Shown here: in pieces, positions 1 through 7,862 of the stretch | Layout: each line of letters opens with the position of its first letter | Numbering within the stretch: the stretch's first letter is position 1 | From: a virus | Strand: one strand, 5' to 3' | Virus record (IMG/VR): IMGVR_UViG_3300044987_001988 | Span: 1 to 25,876 of that record | Length of the DNA: 25,876 bases | Made by a program: the position numbers and the translations under genes | The notes under the pieces: model-generated | What the model saw: only the letters and a program-made list of their open reading frames with translations | Database searches by the model: none | Told to the model about the DNA's origin: nothing

Positions 1-48
1 CGTACATGGAATTTAGTTATATCCATTAGAGTACATGGCTATCCATAG
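1..48 (+). CDS. 3' end of an upstream gene (partial)
   Basis: Frame 1 is open from the window edge to a TAG at 46-48. It encodes only 15 residues, ending RVHGYP, and overlaps the start of the next gene by 14 bases. The position, just before the tail chaperone region, would suit a tail or head-tail connector gene, but 15 residues cannot identify it. It may also be a chance open frame. Confidence 0.3.
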   Translation, partial: RTWNLVISIRVHGYP

Positions 49-463
49 CGGTATCGCTTTAGGTTTGCAACATCTTTCACTACAAGGAATTGAATTGGAA
101 GAAGTTATCTTTGCGGATTTAGATTTGCTAACAAGCATCGGTAAATACACAGTAGACCCAACTACTAATTCCATAATTATCATCGTAGACAAAACTCCGA
201 TTGATACTGATGCTGAGGCGATTGCTGAAATCACAGGACTTCTTTTGAATTATCAAATGAAGACACTTGAATATTTCTCAACGGATTCTTTATATACGAT
301 GGAAACATATTCTGCAAATGGAACATTCTTAGGTTCTACTCAGGCATCATCCACAAGTGTTTTAGTTTCTAAAATACTTACAATGGATGCTTCACAGAAT
401 GTCAATAGTGAAATTGGTTATCAAGAACATATTTTGAGGAGAGCGTTACAAGTTACCGCTTAA
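35..463 (+). CDS. Hypothetical protein, possible tail structural protein
   Basis: I do not recognise this 142-residue protein. An in-frame stop at 14-16 makes ATG 35 the first usable start; the ribosome site before it (TTAGAG) is weak, so translation may be coupled to the gene that ends at 48. The sequence is mixed beta-like with no membrane segment, signal peptide or metal motif. A hydrophobic strand (NSIIIIVD) lies near residues 45-52 and a polar Thr/Ser-rich stretch near 95-112. It sits 11 bases before the tail assembly chaperone, the slot in siphophage genomes usually held by the major tail tube or tail terminator protein. Its length is at the short end for a tube protein. The tail role is inferred from position only. 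Confidence 0.55.
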   Translation: MAIHSGIALGLQHLSLQGIELEEVIFADLDLLTSIGKYTVDPTTNSIIIIVDKTPIDTDAEAIAEITGLLLNYQMKTLEYFSTDSLYTMETYSANGTFLGSTQASSTSVLVSKILTMDASQNVNSEIGYQEHILRRALQVTA

Positions 464-474
464 CTAGAGGAACA

Positions 475-1074
475 ATGGACAAAATTAAACTTAAGTTTTC
501 AAAGAAATCAAATGTTGAAGTTTCATATTTCGGTGAGACAATATCTGTAAACCCAATTATAAAAATCTCGGAGCAATCTTTACTTAGAGAAACCTATTTG
601 GAATCACTTTTCAAAGACGGTAAAGAAGGAATATGGGATGAACAATTTGCTGAGTTCATGTTTAGGCGTGAAATTCTAAGAAGTAAAACAAACATTGATA
701 TTGACTCCATTGTGGAAGTAGAGGATGTAGACTCCTTGATTTGGGGTGAATTTTATGAGAAAGTATCTTCCGCAATTATAAACTATAAGGAAGTTGAAAG
801 CCTTATTCATTTCACTCTCTCAAACATCCTAAAGAAAATTGCTATCGAAAATAGCTCTGGGTTTTTGATTTCTGGATTGATTTCAAAGTTTAAACCATTC
901 TTGGATGAAATGATGAATATGAAACCAGAAGATTTAGATAAACTTAAGGCTTCTGCTAGTGAATTGATTGATAAAGCAAAACAAGAACCAATTGCCTCAA
1001 TACTTTCCGATATGAATGGAAACAAAACATCCCCCAAGAAAAAGTCCAAGAAGGATAAGGAATATGTTCAATAG
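475..1074 (+). CDS. Tail assembly chaperone
   Basis: This 199-residue protein resembles Gram-positive siphophage tail assembly chaperones (the role of lambda gpG), which hold the tape measure protein soluble while the tail tube polymerises. It has the usual start, a short beta region with VEVSYFGETISVNP near residues 14-27, then a mostly helical body and a Lys-rich tail (PKKKSKKDK). It lies upstream of the tape measure gene as expected, although a membrane-protein/RuvC/recombinase block intervenes. The start follows AGAGGAACA with good spacing. The next gene lies in the +1 frame and overlaps this 3' end, and a proline run (TCC CCC AAG) near 1030-1038 could allow a frameshifted fusion, as known for chaperones of many phages. 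The assignment rests on fold-like features and synteny, not on a signature motif. Confidence 0.65.
   Translation: MDKIKLKFSKKSNVEVSYFGETISVNPIIKISEQSLLRETYLESLFKDGKEGIWDEQFAEFMFRREILRSKTNIDIDSIVEVEDVDSLIWGEFYEKVSSAIINYKEVESLIHFTLSNILKKIAIENSSGFLISGLISKFKPFLDEMMNMKPEDLDKLKASASELIDKAKQEPIASILSDMNGNKTSPKKKSKKDKEYVQ
1030..1036 (+). other. Candidate +1 frameshift site in the chaperone gene
   Basis: The chaperone frame reads TCC CCC AAG here. Slippage of the proline tRNA by one base would enter the frame of the zinc-ribbon gene, which is open across this point and has no stop before 1351. A +1 shift at a proline codon is known for Listeria phage PSA structural genes, and frameshifting in tail chaperones is widespread (classically -1 in lambda G-GT). 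The downstream gene also has its own good start at 1064, so frameshifting is not required. Confidence 0.3.
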
Positions 1075-1351
1075 TGATACTAGTGTAATTGAAAATTTAG
1101 GAAGACTTAAACATACAACTAAAGAAACTTGTGAAGATTGTGAAAAATCAAAATTGCAACTTAGAGTTAGAACCGTAGAAAGTGCCGATGTGGAATATTT
1201 ATATTGTCCCAATTGTGGTTTTGAAAAATACAAAGAGCGTGTGAAGCTCGTGGATATTTATAAAAAACAAGCAAAAGAACTTTCGGAGTTTGAAGATAAA
1301 GTTGCGAAAAAACAAGAATTGAAAAATAAGAATAATTATAGGAGAAGATAA
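1064..1351 (+). CDS. Zinc-ribbon protein overlapping the chaperone gene
   Basis: This 95-residue protein has two CxxC knuckles, C23-C26 and C48-C51, about 21 residues apart, the spacing of a zinc ribbon. A charged, probably helical Lys/Glu-rich C-terminus ends in RRR. The start at 1064 is chosen because AAGGA lies 8 bases upstream; the open frame extends back to ATG 1016, but that start has no better site. It overlaps the chaperone stop by 11 bases in the +1 frame, so it may be made alone by coupled translation, as the tail of a frameshifted fusion, or both. Its place matches the T part of lambda G-T, but I know of no such protein with a zinc ribbon, so the function is open. Confidence 0.7.
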   Translation: MFNSDTSVIENLGRLKHTTKETCEDCEKSKLQLRVRTVESADVEYLYCPNCGFEKYKERVKLVDIYKKQAKELSEFEDKVAKKQELKNKNNYRRR

Positions 1352-1352
1352 A

Positions 1353-1706
1353 ATGAATTTAGAATTTTTAAAGGGTCGTGAAAGAATGTTGCTTGCTTTA
1401 GGCGGCGGAATTTTGTTCATGATTCTTCAAGTATTATTTCCCTCTATGAAATTAGACGAAACTCAAACCATGATGTTTGTTGGTCTTTTGGGTGCGTATA
1501 TGGTGGGAGAAGGTATCTCTGCTCAAAAACTTGGTGAGGGATTCAAAGATTTATTTAAATCACAAAAGTTTCAAGCCCTTCTTGCTGGAATTGCTGTGGT
1601 GATTGTTCAAGCCATTTTCCCTGACATCAAAGTATCAGAAGAACAGATTATGAGTTTAGTCGCCCTGTTGGGTACATTTATTCTTTCTGCTGGTGTTCGT
1701 AGTTAA
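1353..1706 (+). CDS. Duplicated small membrane protein, holin-like
   Basis: This 117-residue protein has four hydrophobic segments (about 11-30, 39-56, 72-91 and 98-114) and almost no other features. It is built from two copies of one unit of about 55 residues: ILQVLFPSMKLDETQTMMFV in the first half matches IVQAIFPDIKVSEEQIMSLV in the second, and each copy ends in a second helix (GLLGAYMV / ALLGTFIL). Single-unit proteins of this kind occur in phages and are often called putative holins. A holin would make the membrane pore that releases endolysin, but no endolysin gene is in this window. AGGAGA lies 7 bases before the ATG. A membrane protein is certain; holin is a guess. Confidence 0.65.
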   Translation: MNLEFLKGRERMLLALGGGILFMILQVLFPSMKLDETQTMMFVGLLGAYMVGEGISAQKLGEGFKDLFKSQKFQALLAGIAVVIVQAIFPDIKVSEEQIMSLVALLGTFILSAGVRS

Positions 1707-1716
1707 CTTATATATT

Positions 1717-1750
1717 CTAGGTGGGTTTATAATGAAATAGACCCACCTAG
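1717..1750 (+). other. Strong stem-loop before the RuvC gene
   Basis: The arms 1717-1730 (CTAGGTGGGTTTAT) and 1737-1750 (ATAGACCCACCTAG) pair over 14 bp with one G-U pair, closing a 6-base loop. No U-rich run follows, so it is not a standard intrinsic terminator. It fills the gap between the holin-like gene and RuvC and may act as an attenuator, RNA processing site or mRNA stabiliser. Confidence 0.7.
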
Positions 1751-1769
1751 ATAATTTAGAGGATTATAG

Positions 1770-2237
1770 ATGGAATATGTTATAGCGTTAGATTTATCTT
1801 TAAGTTCATCTGGAGTCGCTATCTTTAGTCAAGATGGTAAATTGAAGAAATTGATTACCATAGAAACTGATGCAAAATCAGAAACGCAAATTAGACTAAA
1901 AAAAATAGGGACTGAATTAAACAAAATAAAGAAAGAATATAAACCTAAAGTTGTAGTGTCAGAACACGGATTTACAAGATTTCATAAAAGTACACAATTA
2001 CTTTTCATGGTACACGGTATATCTCAATACATATATTCGGACAAAGAAATAGTTTATTATTATCCTATGACAATTAGAAAAATAGTTTGTGGTAAAGGGA
2101 ATGTAGATAAGGAATATGTTCGAGATTTTATAAATAGTAAATATGGGAACATAAAATTTAAAAATTATGATGAATCTGACGCTACGGCTATTGGTCTAGC
2201 ATACTTCATAGATACGGGAGTTATTACAAATGATTAA
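1770..2237 (+). CDS. RuvC-like Holliday junction resolvase
   Basis: This 155-residue protein has the RNase H-fold layout of RuvC resolvases. It opens with a beta strand carrying acidic D8 (ALDLSLSSSGVAIF), a second strand ends in E65 (VVVSEHGF), a Lys-containing GKGNVDK lies at 108-114, and a C-terminal DESDA motif (134-138) supplies the last acids. These residues bind the catalytic metals in the family. Phage RuvC-like enzymes cut branched DNA formed by replication and recombination, often before packaging. Its stop overlaps the start of the tyrosine recombinase by 8 bases, so the two are translationally coupled. A strong stem-loop precedes it. Its location inside the tail gene cluster rather than with replication genes is odd. 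Confidence 0.85.
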   Translation: MEYVIALDLSLSSSGVAIFSQDGKLKKLITIETDAKSETQIRLKKIGTELNKIKKEYKPKVVVSEHGFTRFHKSTQLLFMVHGISQYIYSDKEIVYYYPMTIRKIVCGKGNVDKEYVRDFINSKYGNIKFKNYDESDATAIGLAYFIDTGVITND

Positions 2238-3207
2238 AATTGATGATGTAACGGAGTCGGATTGGAATTCTATAAATCCATTTAATAAAAAAATAGTGGA
2301 GGAATTTTTAGAACAATCCACAACACTTAGTGACCAAACACTTAAACAATATAAATCATCTTTGCAGATATATTTCTTTTGGGTAAAGAAGAATGCTGGA
2401 GATAAGTCTTTTTACGAATTGAAATCTCGTGATTTTTTATTTTATCAAAATTGGCTTACAAAAATGGAACAATCTTCTGCGTCAATTAGATTTAAAAGAA
2501 GTGCTGTAAGTAGTTTCAATAATTATGTTTCTTTGTTTTACGGTGAGGAATATAAAGACTTCCGAAATTATATAAATAAAGGAATTCCCTTACCCCCAAG
2601 TAACTTTGTAAACGAAAAGAAACCATTAAACATTGGTGAGTACAAACTACTTTGTGAAGCATTGGAGAAAGAAGAACGGTGGCAAATATTAGCATATCTA
2701 AAGTTCTCTTTTTCTACTGGTGCGAGAAGAAGTGAAGTCAGGCAATTGCTAAAAGAAGTTTCTAATTATGAACCAAAAGTTTTAGAATCTAATGGTTCAA
2801 AGATAAATGTTTACACTACCCATAAACTCCGATGCAAAGGAAGAGGAAAAACCGGTAAGATTAGACAGTTGAACTTTGACCAAGAGGCAATGGACTCCAT
2901 TAAGAAATGGTTAGAAGTTAGAGGTGATGATGACTGTCCTTATGTTTTCGTCACTAAGGAAAACGGGAAATATTCAAATGTTGGAGAATCTACATTTAAT
3001 TCTTGGGCAGAAAATCACTTAGAAAGACTTGTCGGAAGAAGAGTTCACCCACATGCACTCCGAGAGTCACGGGCAACAAGTATGGTAGTGGAACAAGGAA
3101 AAGATATTTCCTCAGTTCAGAAATTACTTGGGCATGCGTCATCTGCAACTTCAGAAATTTACATTATTCGTGAAGATAAAGATGAGGCAGATGACGCATT
3201 TTTGTAA
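2230..3207 (+). CDS. int: Tyrosine recombinase / integrase
   Basis: This 325-residue protein is a tyrosine recombinase. An N-terminal helical core-binding (SAM-like) domain spans about 20-115 and the catalytic domain about 130-315. The catalytic residues visible are R166 (STGARRSE), a beta-hairpin lysine near 207-210 (KTGK), H275 and R278 (HPHALRES), H302 (LLGH) and the nucleophile Y311 (SEIYI). The second position of the common HxLRH motif is Glu (LRES). GGAG lies 9 bases before the ATG, within the RuvC gene. Possible roles are phage integration, XerC-like dimer resolution or DNA inversion; the window does not show which. I found no clear attachment core beside it, only an 18-bp palindrome just downstream. 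It implies a temperate lifestyle but does not prove one. Confidence 0.9.
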   Translation: MIKIDDVTESDWNSINPFNKKIVEEFLEQSTTLSDQTLKQYKSSLQIYFFWVKKNAGDKSFYELKSRDFLFYQNWLTKMEQSSASIRFKRSAVSSFNNYVSLFYGEEYKDFRNYINKGIPLPPSNFVNEKKPLNIGEYKLLCEALEKEERWQILAYLKFSFSTGARRSEVRQLLKEVSNYEPKVLESNGSKINVYTTHKLRCKGRGKTGKIRQLNFDQEAMDSIKKWLEVRGDDDCPYVFVTKENGKYSNVGESTFNSWAENHLERLVGRRVHPHALRESRATSMVVEQGKDISSVQKLLGHASSATSEIYIIREDKDEADDAFL

Positions 3208-3212
3208 CCCCA

Positions 3213-3230
3213 ATAAAATAGGGATTTTAT
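3213..3230 (+). repeat. 18-bp palindromic boundary site 1
   Basis: ATAAAA-TAGGGA-TTTTAT lies in the 47-base gap between the recombinase stop and the next gene's ribosome site. It is one of six sites with ATAAAA and TTTTAT arms exactly 6 bases apart. Here the arms extend to 7 bp around a 4-base centre. It could be a protein-binding operator or a small RNA hairpin just upstream of the Shine-Dalgarno sequence. Confidence 0.7.
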
Positions 3231-3254
3231 GATAGTCTTTTCATAGGAGATTAT

Positions 3255-3857
3255 ATGCCAAATATGACGAGTGAGTCTCAAATAAAAAAAATACTCAATG
3301 ACGCAATGTTAAAATGTTTAAATGAAGTAAGTGTAGAGGTGAGAAAAGACCTTCAAGAATATATCAAAATGGATGTGTACGAATATGACTACTTTCCCAA
3401 TTATAAGTATGAGGGTGGAAATGGCACATTCGGAAGTGGTAAACCGTCCTTTGAATTTGAAGAGGCTTTCAGATGGAAAGAAACTACTCGCTCCACTAAT
3501 GAAGTAAAAAAAAGACTTTATTATGCTTGGGAAAATATGACGATTGACCGACATACAGGTAGGCATTTTGAAGATGGAAGAGATACGAGAAAAGAACTTG
3601 CTGAAATGCTGAATGTTTACGGAATTGTTGGCAATAAGAAAAGAAGTGCTTATTGGGATAATTTCATAAGTGTTAGCGATAAAGTTTTTAAAGTTTATTT
3701 CGAAAGTTCGATGAAAAAGAAAGGATTTAAAATTGTTGAAAATGAACTTGCTTGGATGTCTCAGTTTACTGGCGGTACTGATTTGAAATCCGCAGTAAAT
3801 GGAATGATGGGAGCAATGGATAAGTTTCTATATGATATATATCCAAGTTTAATATAA
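3255..3857 (+). CDS. Hypothetical tail protein, possibly HK97-gp10-like
   Basis: This 200-residue protein starts at an ATG preceded by TAGGAG with good spacing. The N-terminal 40 residues look helical (KKILNDAMLKCLNEV), followed by the stretch LQEYIKMDVYEYDYFPNYKY, which resembles the segment of small tail-completion or neck proteins of the HK97 gp10 class where a helix ends in a V-Y-x-Y-x-P motif. The middle is rich in charged and aromatic residues (WKETTRSTNEVKKRLYYAW), and the C-terminus is helical. There is no membrane segment or catalytic motif. It directly precedes the tape measure gene. A structural role is likely from position; the family match is tentative. Confidence 0.55.
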   Translation: MPNMTSESQIKKILNDAMLKCLNEVSVEVRKDLQEYIKMDVYEYDYFPNYKYEGGNGTFGSGKPSFEFEEAFRWKETTRSTNEVKKRLYYAWENMTIDRHTGRHFEDGRDTRKELAEMLNVYGIVGNKKRSAYWDNFISVSDKVFKVYFESSMKKKGFKIVENELAWMSQFTGGTDLKSAVNGMMGAMDKFLYDIYPSLI

Positions 3858-3887
3858 CTCTCATATCGAGAGAAAGGAGGGTTATAA

Positions 3888-6800
3888 ATGTCTTCAAGTA
3901 ACGAATATTCTGTACTATTAAAAGCTAGATTGGACACATCTGGAATAGCGAAAGATGTATCATCTATTCAGGCAGAATTAAATAAGTCTATGATAAATGT
4001 GGGGACTAAGCAAAAATCTCCAGTTGTTGAAAAGTTGAAGCAAGAATTCAAGGCTGGAAAATTTGAAATAAGTCCAACATTCGATAAAAGTAAAATAGAT
4101 AAAGTTATGAAAGAAATCCAGTCAAAAGCTGGAAAGTGGGAATCTACAAGTATAAAAAGTGGATTTGATGAAAACGGTATTCAAAAGGCTGTATCCGCAA
4201 CAGTAAAATGGAGAGATGAGGCGGGTAACGCTTATTCCGAGTTTGTTAAATTAGATAATTCAATTAAGGGTACGGTTACTTCTACTCAAAAAGCCGCTTC
4301 TGCCCAAAAAACTTTAGGTAGCGAAATGGGTGCTGTGGTTCGTAGAACTTTAGAGTCTGCGGCAACACTAGGAATGATGTATGGTGCATTGAACCAATTG
4401 AGATTAGGTGTTCAATATATAACAGATTTAGATAAACAATTGACAAATATTCAGGTTGTTACAGGGATGAGTGAAGAGTCTGTAAATAAACTTGCAATTG
4501 GTTATAATGGATTAGCTAAAGAAATGGGCGTAACTACCCTAGAAGTTAGTAAGGGTTCTTTGGAATTTTTAAGACAGGGTAAAAGTGCCGAAGAAACGAG
4601 CATACTGATTAAGTCGTCTATGGTTCTCGCAAAATTGGGAAATCTTGAAGCGGCTCAATCTACAGAGTATTTGACATCAATGATGAATGGTTTTAAAATT
4701 GAAGCCAAAGACAGTATGGATACAATTTCAAAAATAATTTCTTTAGATAACGCATTTGCCACATCGTCTGGAGAAATAAGTTCTGCGTTACAACGCTCAA
4801 GTGTTTCCGCTCAACAGGCAGGTGTTACATTTGAAGAACTGGCTTCAATGATTACCGTTATTTCAGATGTGTCTCGCAAAGCCCCTGAAAGTATTGGAGA
4901 AAGTCTTAAAACTGTCTTCGCTAGGTATCAAGATATTCTTCAAGGTGGTGTTGATGAAGAAGGTCAAGGAATCAACAATGTAGGGAAAGCATTAGACAGA
5001 GTGGGAATCAGTATTAGAGATGCTGAAGGTGGGTTTAGAGATTTTAGTGATGTTTTAGATGATTTATATCCCAAATGGGGTAGTTTAAATGAAATTGAAC
5101 AAGCAAATATACTTAAGGCACTCGCCGGGACGAGACAGAGAGAATCTTTGCTTATTTTATTGGAAAATCAAGCTAAATACGAAAAAGGGTTAGAGGTTCA
5201 GCTAAATTCAACGGGTAAAGCTCTTGAGAGATACGATGAATATCTTGGGGGAGTTGAAGCATCTCAAAATAAAATGAAGGCTTCATGGGAAGAGTTGTGG
5301 CAAAAGGCTCTTAGTGGTGGGGCGGTTAAATCAGTTTATGATTTAGCTTCTGGTTTTTTAGAAGTAGTTGATGCCATAGGCGGATTACCAACAGTTCTTA
5401 CTTTAGCGACAAGTGCATTAGTCGCGTTTAATTGGGCGGCAATTGCCGCTTTTGCCGCTAATCCTGCAACTGTTTGGATTGTGGCAATCGGGGCAGTTGT
5501 TTTAGCGATTGGCACATTGATTAGTAGTATAGATTCGGCTGATGAAAAACTTATAAAATTAAATAAAAAATCTCAAGAGAATGCTTCGGAAATATCTTCT
5601 CTTAGAGATAAACAGAAAGAAGTTTCGGAACTTTCAGATAAATATTCAATTTTAAAAAAAGAATACGAATTAAGTGGAATAGCTTCCCAAGAATTTTTAG
5701 ATGTCCAAAATAAACTAAAGGAATTAATTCCTTCTTTGGGTGGAGTTTATGATGATTATGGGAACTTTATAATTAGCTCTACCGAAGATACGAAGTCTTG
5801 GACTCAGGCAATAAAAGATAATATAGTGGAACTTGTAAATCAAGACAAAATATTAAAAGACTCGGCGGGAGAAATATTCGTTGGAGAGTTAATAAAGTCT
5901 AAAAAAGCACTCGGTAATACTGGTTCTATAAATAAATTTACGGGCAAATTAAAATCGGAAGAATTTAATGACCAATTATTAGCATCAAAAGATGCTTTCA
6001 ATCAAATGTCTCAAGAAGGAAAGGATGCAGTAATAAAGGCTCTAAGAGATGGTGGAGAAGAAGGGATGGAACTCCTATCTCTATTTATGCTGGAAGATGC
6101 AAAGAAAATGTCTGGAGATTCTTGGATTGAAAAATTCAAACCTGAGAAAGAAGAAGTTGTAAATATCGGGAGAAAGAGCGGGGAAGATTTATATCTGGGT
6201 TTTAAACAAAGAATTGGTGAACTTACATCTGAAGAAAGTATTTTAGATTCTTTAACTAAAAAATCTATGTCTGGAGAATTAGGTTTTTCAGATGTTCAAG
6301 AAATTCCAGAAGAATATTTATCAGCATTAACTATTGAAGGGGAGAAATTACAATTAAATATTGATAAAGTGAAACAACTTCAGTTAGCAAAAGCGGCAGA
6401 GGCAGTTGAATCGGCTGAGATAGCATTAATTAGACAGGAAACAACTCAATCCGAAGTAGATATGCTCCAATTATATTACGACCAATTATTAGCACAATCA
6501 CAAAACACATTTGGTCAATTTAGTCAAACCGCTTGGCAGTATGATGAGTTGTTATGGTCAATTTCCAATGACGCTGTTGCCGCAGGATATTCATTTTTAG
6601 ATATGGAAGGAACTGCTTTAAATTCGGCTCAAGCCATATTTGATTATATGTCTCAAGGAGATGCTCAATTCAATCACGTTGTTCAACAAATTGCTCAAGC
6701 TACGGGTCGTTCCATTCAAGAAGTTATGGGCATAGTAAATCAGATGGTTGCTCAAAGTGTAAATAATGCGAGAGCTTCTGTTGCTCAAATTCAAGCGATG

Positions 6801-7781
6801 GTTTCTGGTGGATTATCTTCTGCAATTGTAGCTTCTGTGGGTGCTGGAACTGCCCCACAAATAGCCAATCTGTTTCCTGCATTATCTTCTCCAAGTAGTC
6901 TTGGAAGTGGTGGAGGTGGTGGAAGTTCATCATCATCTGGTGAAACTGCCGCAGATAGAAGAGAAGCAAAGAGACTTGCTAAACTAAAAGAAATTGAAGA
7001 TGCTATCGCTAAGGCTAGAAAAGAAGCAACTGATGATTTGAAAGACCAACTAAATCTTTATAAAGACATGGTAGACGAGAGAAAGAAGATTCTCGATAGC
7101 ATGGTTGAAGAAAGAAATTACCAACAAGATTTAGAAGAAAATCAAAACAATGTTGCAGATATACAAAATCAAATTGCGGAATTATCGTTAGATGATAGTG
7201 ATGAGGCTAGAGCGCAAGTTTTAGCACTACAAGAACAACTAGCGACTGCCCAACAAGATTTAGCAAATTTAGAATATGAACACGGTATTGAACAGCAAAA
7301 GACAGCATTAGATACTGAGTTAGAAAGAGTGACGGATTTAATAAATACGGCGATTGCTTCTATTGAAGGAATCAATGCAACTTCTTTGAATGCTTTCACT
7401 TCTCAACTAGCTACAATCTTAGCAAATATGGGTACTGCTGTTCCAACCTTCCACAGCGGGGGCGTTGTCGGTGGTCAATATCAAAGTAAAGAGAATGAAC
7501 AGTTTGCTAAGTTACTGAATAAAGAAGTCGTTCTTACTCCTGAACAAATGTCTGGATTTATGAATAAGACATTACCTAATTTAATGCAATCATCTCCCAA
7601 TATATCATCCAATATGAAAGGGATGGAAATTGGAACATTGATGTCATTCAATATTACGGGGTCAATGGATAAGTCGATTCTTCCAAATATTGAATCTTTA
7701 GCAAATAAAGTTGTTGAGAAATTGAATAATAATATGCTTTTACGTGGAACTAAGCGGTCTAGTAACCTATTTAGCTCCTAA
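3888..7781 (+). CDS. Tape measure protein (TP901 family)
   Basis: This 1297-residue protein sets tail length and later helps pass DNA into the host. A TP901-type domain spans roughly residues 165-350, with the hallmarks LTNIQVVTGMSEESVNKLA, a Ser-rich helical repeat region and SVSAQQAGVTFEELASMI. A hydrophobic block near 500-550 (LTLATSALVAFNWAAIAAF and after) would span or insert in a membrane. Coiled coils follow, a Gly/Ser linker lies near 1005-1020, and a long charged coiled coil covers about 1024-1150. The end carries the common FHSGGVVGG and LLNKEVVLTPEQ motifs near 1187-1215. At about 0.15 nm per residue the tail would be near 190 nm (inference). AAAGGAGG precedes the ATG, and a small CTCTC/GAGAG stem (3858-3872) lies upstream. 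There is no sign of a fused peptidase domain. Confidence 0.95.
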   Translation: MSSSNEYSVLLKARLDTSGIAKDVSSIQAELNKSMINVGTKQKSPVVEKLKQEFKAGKFEISPTFDKSKIDKVMKEIQSKAGKWESTSIKSGFDENGIQKAVSATVKWRDEAGNAYSEFVKLDNSIKGTVTSTQKAASAQKTLGSEMGAVVRRTLESAATLGMMYGALNQLRLGVQYITDLDKQLTNIQVVTGMSEESVNKLAIGYNGLAKEMGVTTLEVSKGSLEFLRQGKSAEETSILIKSSMVLAKLGNLEAAQSTEYLTSMMNGFKIEAKDSMDTISKIISLDNAFATSSGEISSALQRSSVSAQQAGVTFEELASMITVISDVSRKAPESIGESLKTVFARYQDILQGGVDEEGQGINNVGKALDRVGISIRDAEGGFRDFSDVLDDLYPKWGSLNEIEQANILKALAGTRQRESLLILLENQAKYEKGLEVQLNSTGKALERYDEYLGGVEASQNKMKASWEELWQKALSGGAVKSVYDLASGFLEVVDAIGGLPTVLTLATSALVAFNWAAIAAFAANPATVWIVAIGAVVLAIGTLISSIDSADEKLIKLNKKSQENASEISSLRDKQKEVSELSDKYSILKKEYELSGIASQEFLDVQNKLKELIPSLGGVYDDYGNFIISSTEDTKSWTQAIKDNIVELVNQDKILKDSAGEIFVGELIKSKKALGNTGSINKFTGKLKSEEFNDQLLASKDAFNQMSQEGKDAVIKALRDGGEEGMELLSLFMLEDAKKMSGDSWIEKFKPEKEEVVNIGRKSGEDLYLGFKQRIGELTSEESILDSLTKKSMSGELGFSDVQEIPEEYLSALTIEGEKLQLNIDKVKQLQLAKAAEAVESAEIALIRQETTQSEVDMLQLYYDQLLAQSQNTFGQFSQTAWQYDELLWSISNDAVAAGYSFLDMEGTALNSAQAIFDYMSQGDAQFNHVVQQIAQATGRSIQEVMGIVNQMVAQSVNNARASVAQIQAMVSGGLSSAIVASVGAGTAPQIANLFPALSSPSSLGSGGGGGSSSSSGETAADRREAKRLAKLKEIEDAIAKARKEATDDLKDQLNLYKDMVDERKKILDSMVEERNYQQDLEENQNNVADIQNQIAELSLDDSDEARAQVLALQEQLATAQQDLANLEYEHGIEQQKTALDTELERVTDLINTAIASIEGINATSLNAFTSQLATILANMGTAVPTFHSGGVVGGQYQSKENEQFAKLLNKEVVLTPEQMSGFMNKTLPNLMQSSPNISSNMKGMEIGTLMSFNITGSMDKSILPNIESLANKVVEKLNNNMLLRGTKRSSNLFSS

Positions 7782-7785
7782 TCAT

Positions 7786-7818
7786 AATACCCTTCAGTCT
7801 AATGGATTGGAGGGTATT
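7786..7818 (+). other. Strong stem-loop between tape measure and Dit
   Basis: The arms 7786-7799 (AATACCCTTCAGTC) and 7805-7818 (GATTGGAGGGTATT) can pair over 14 bp as RNA, two pairs being G-U, with a 5-base loop TAATG. No U-run follows, so termination would be weak or absent. It lies 5 bases after the tape measure stop and about 20 bases before the Dit ribosome site. It may attenuate or protect the transcript, giving more Dit and Tal message than tape measure or the reverse. Confidence 0.65.
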
Positions 7819-7844
7819 ATTAAATATGAAAATAAAAGGAGGTC

Positions 7845-7862
7845 ATAAAAATGCCATTTTAT
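7845..7862 (+). repeat. 18-bp palindromic boundary site 2, on the Dit start codon
   Basis: ATAAAA-ATGCCA-TTTTAT. The variable centre begins with the ATG of the Dit gene, so in RNA the start codon would sit in the loop of a 6-bp A-U hairpin just after AGGAGG. As DNA it is a sixth member of the ATAAAA-N6-TTTTAT family. The coding constraint makes chance more plausible here than at the purely intergenic copies. Confidence 0.55.

Noticed and set aside
3208-3254. Possible phage attachment core beside the recombinase
   Set aside because: The gap holds only the ATAAAA palindrome, which recurs far from the recombinase, and there is no tRNA-like 3' end or arm-type repeats.
6724-6969. Antisense open frame within the tape measure gene
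   Set aside because: It lies opposite a clear coding region, has no ribosome site and a composition explained by the sense codons. Other antisense frames in the window were dismissed on the same ground.
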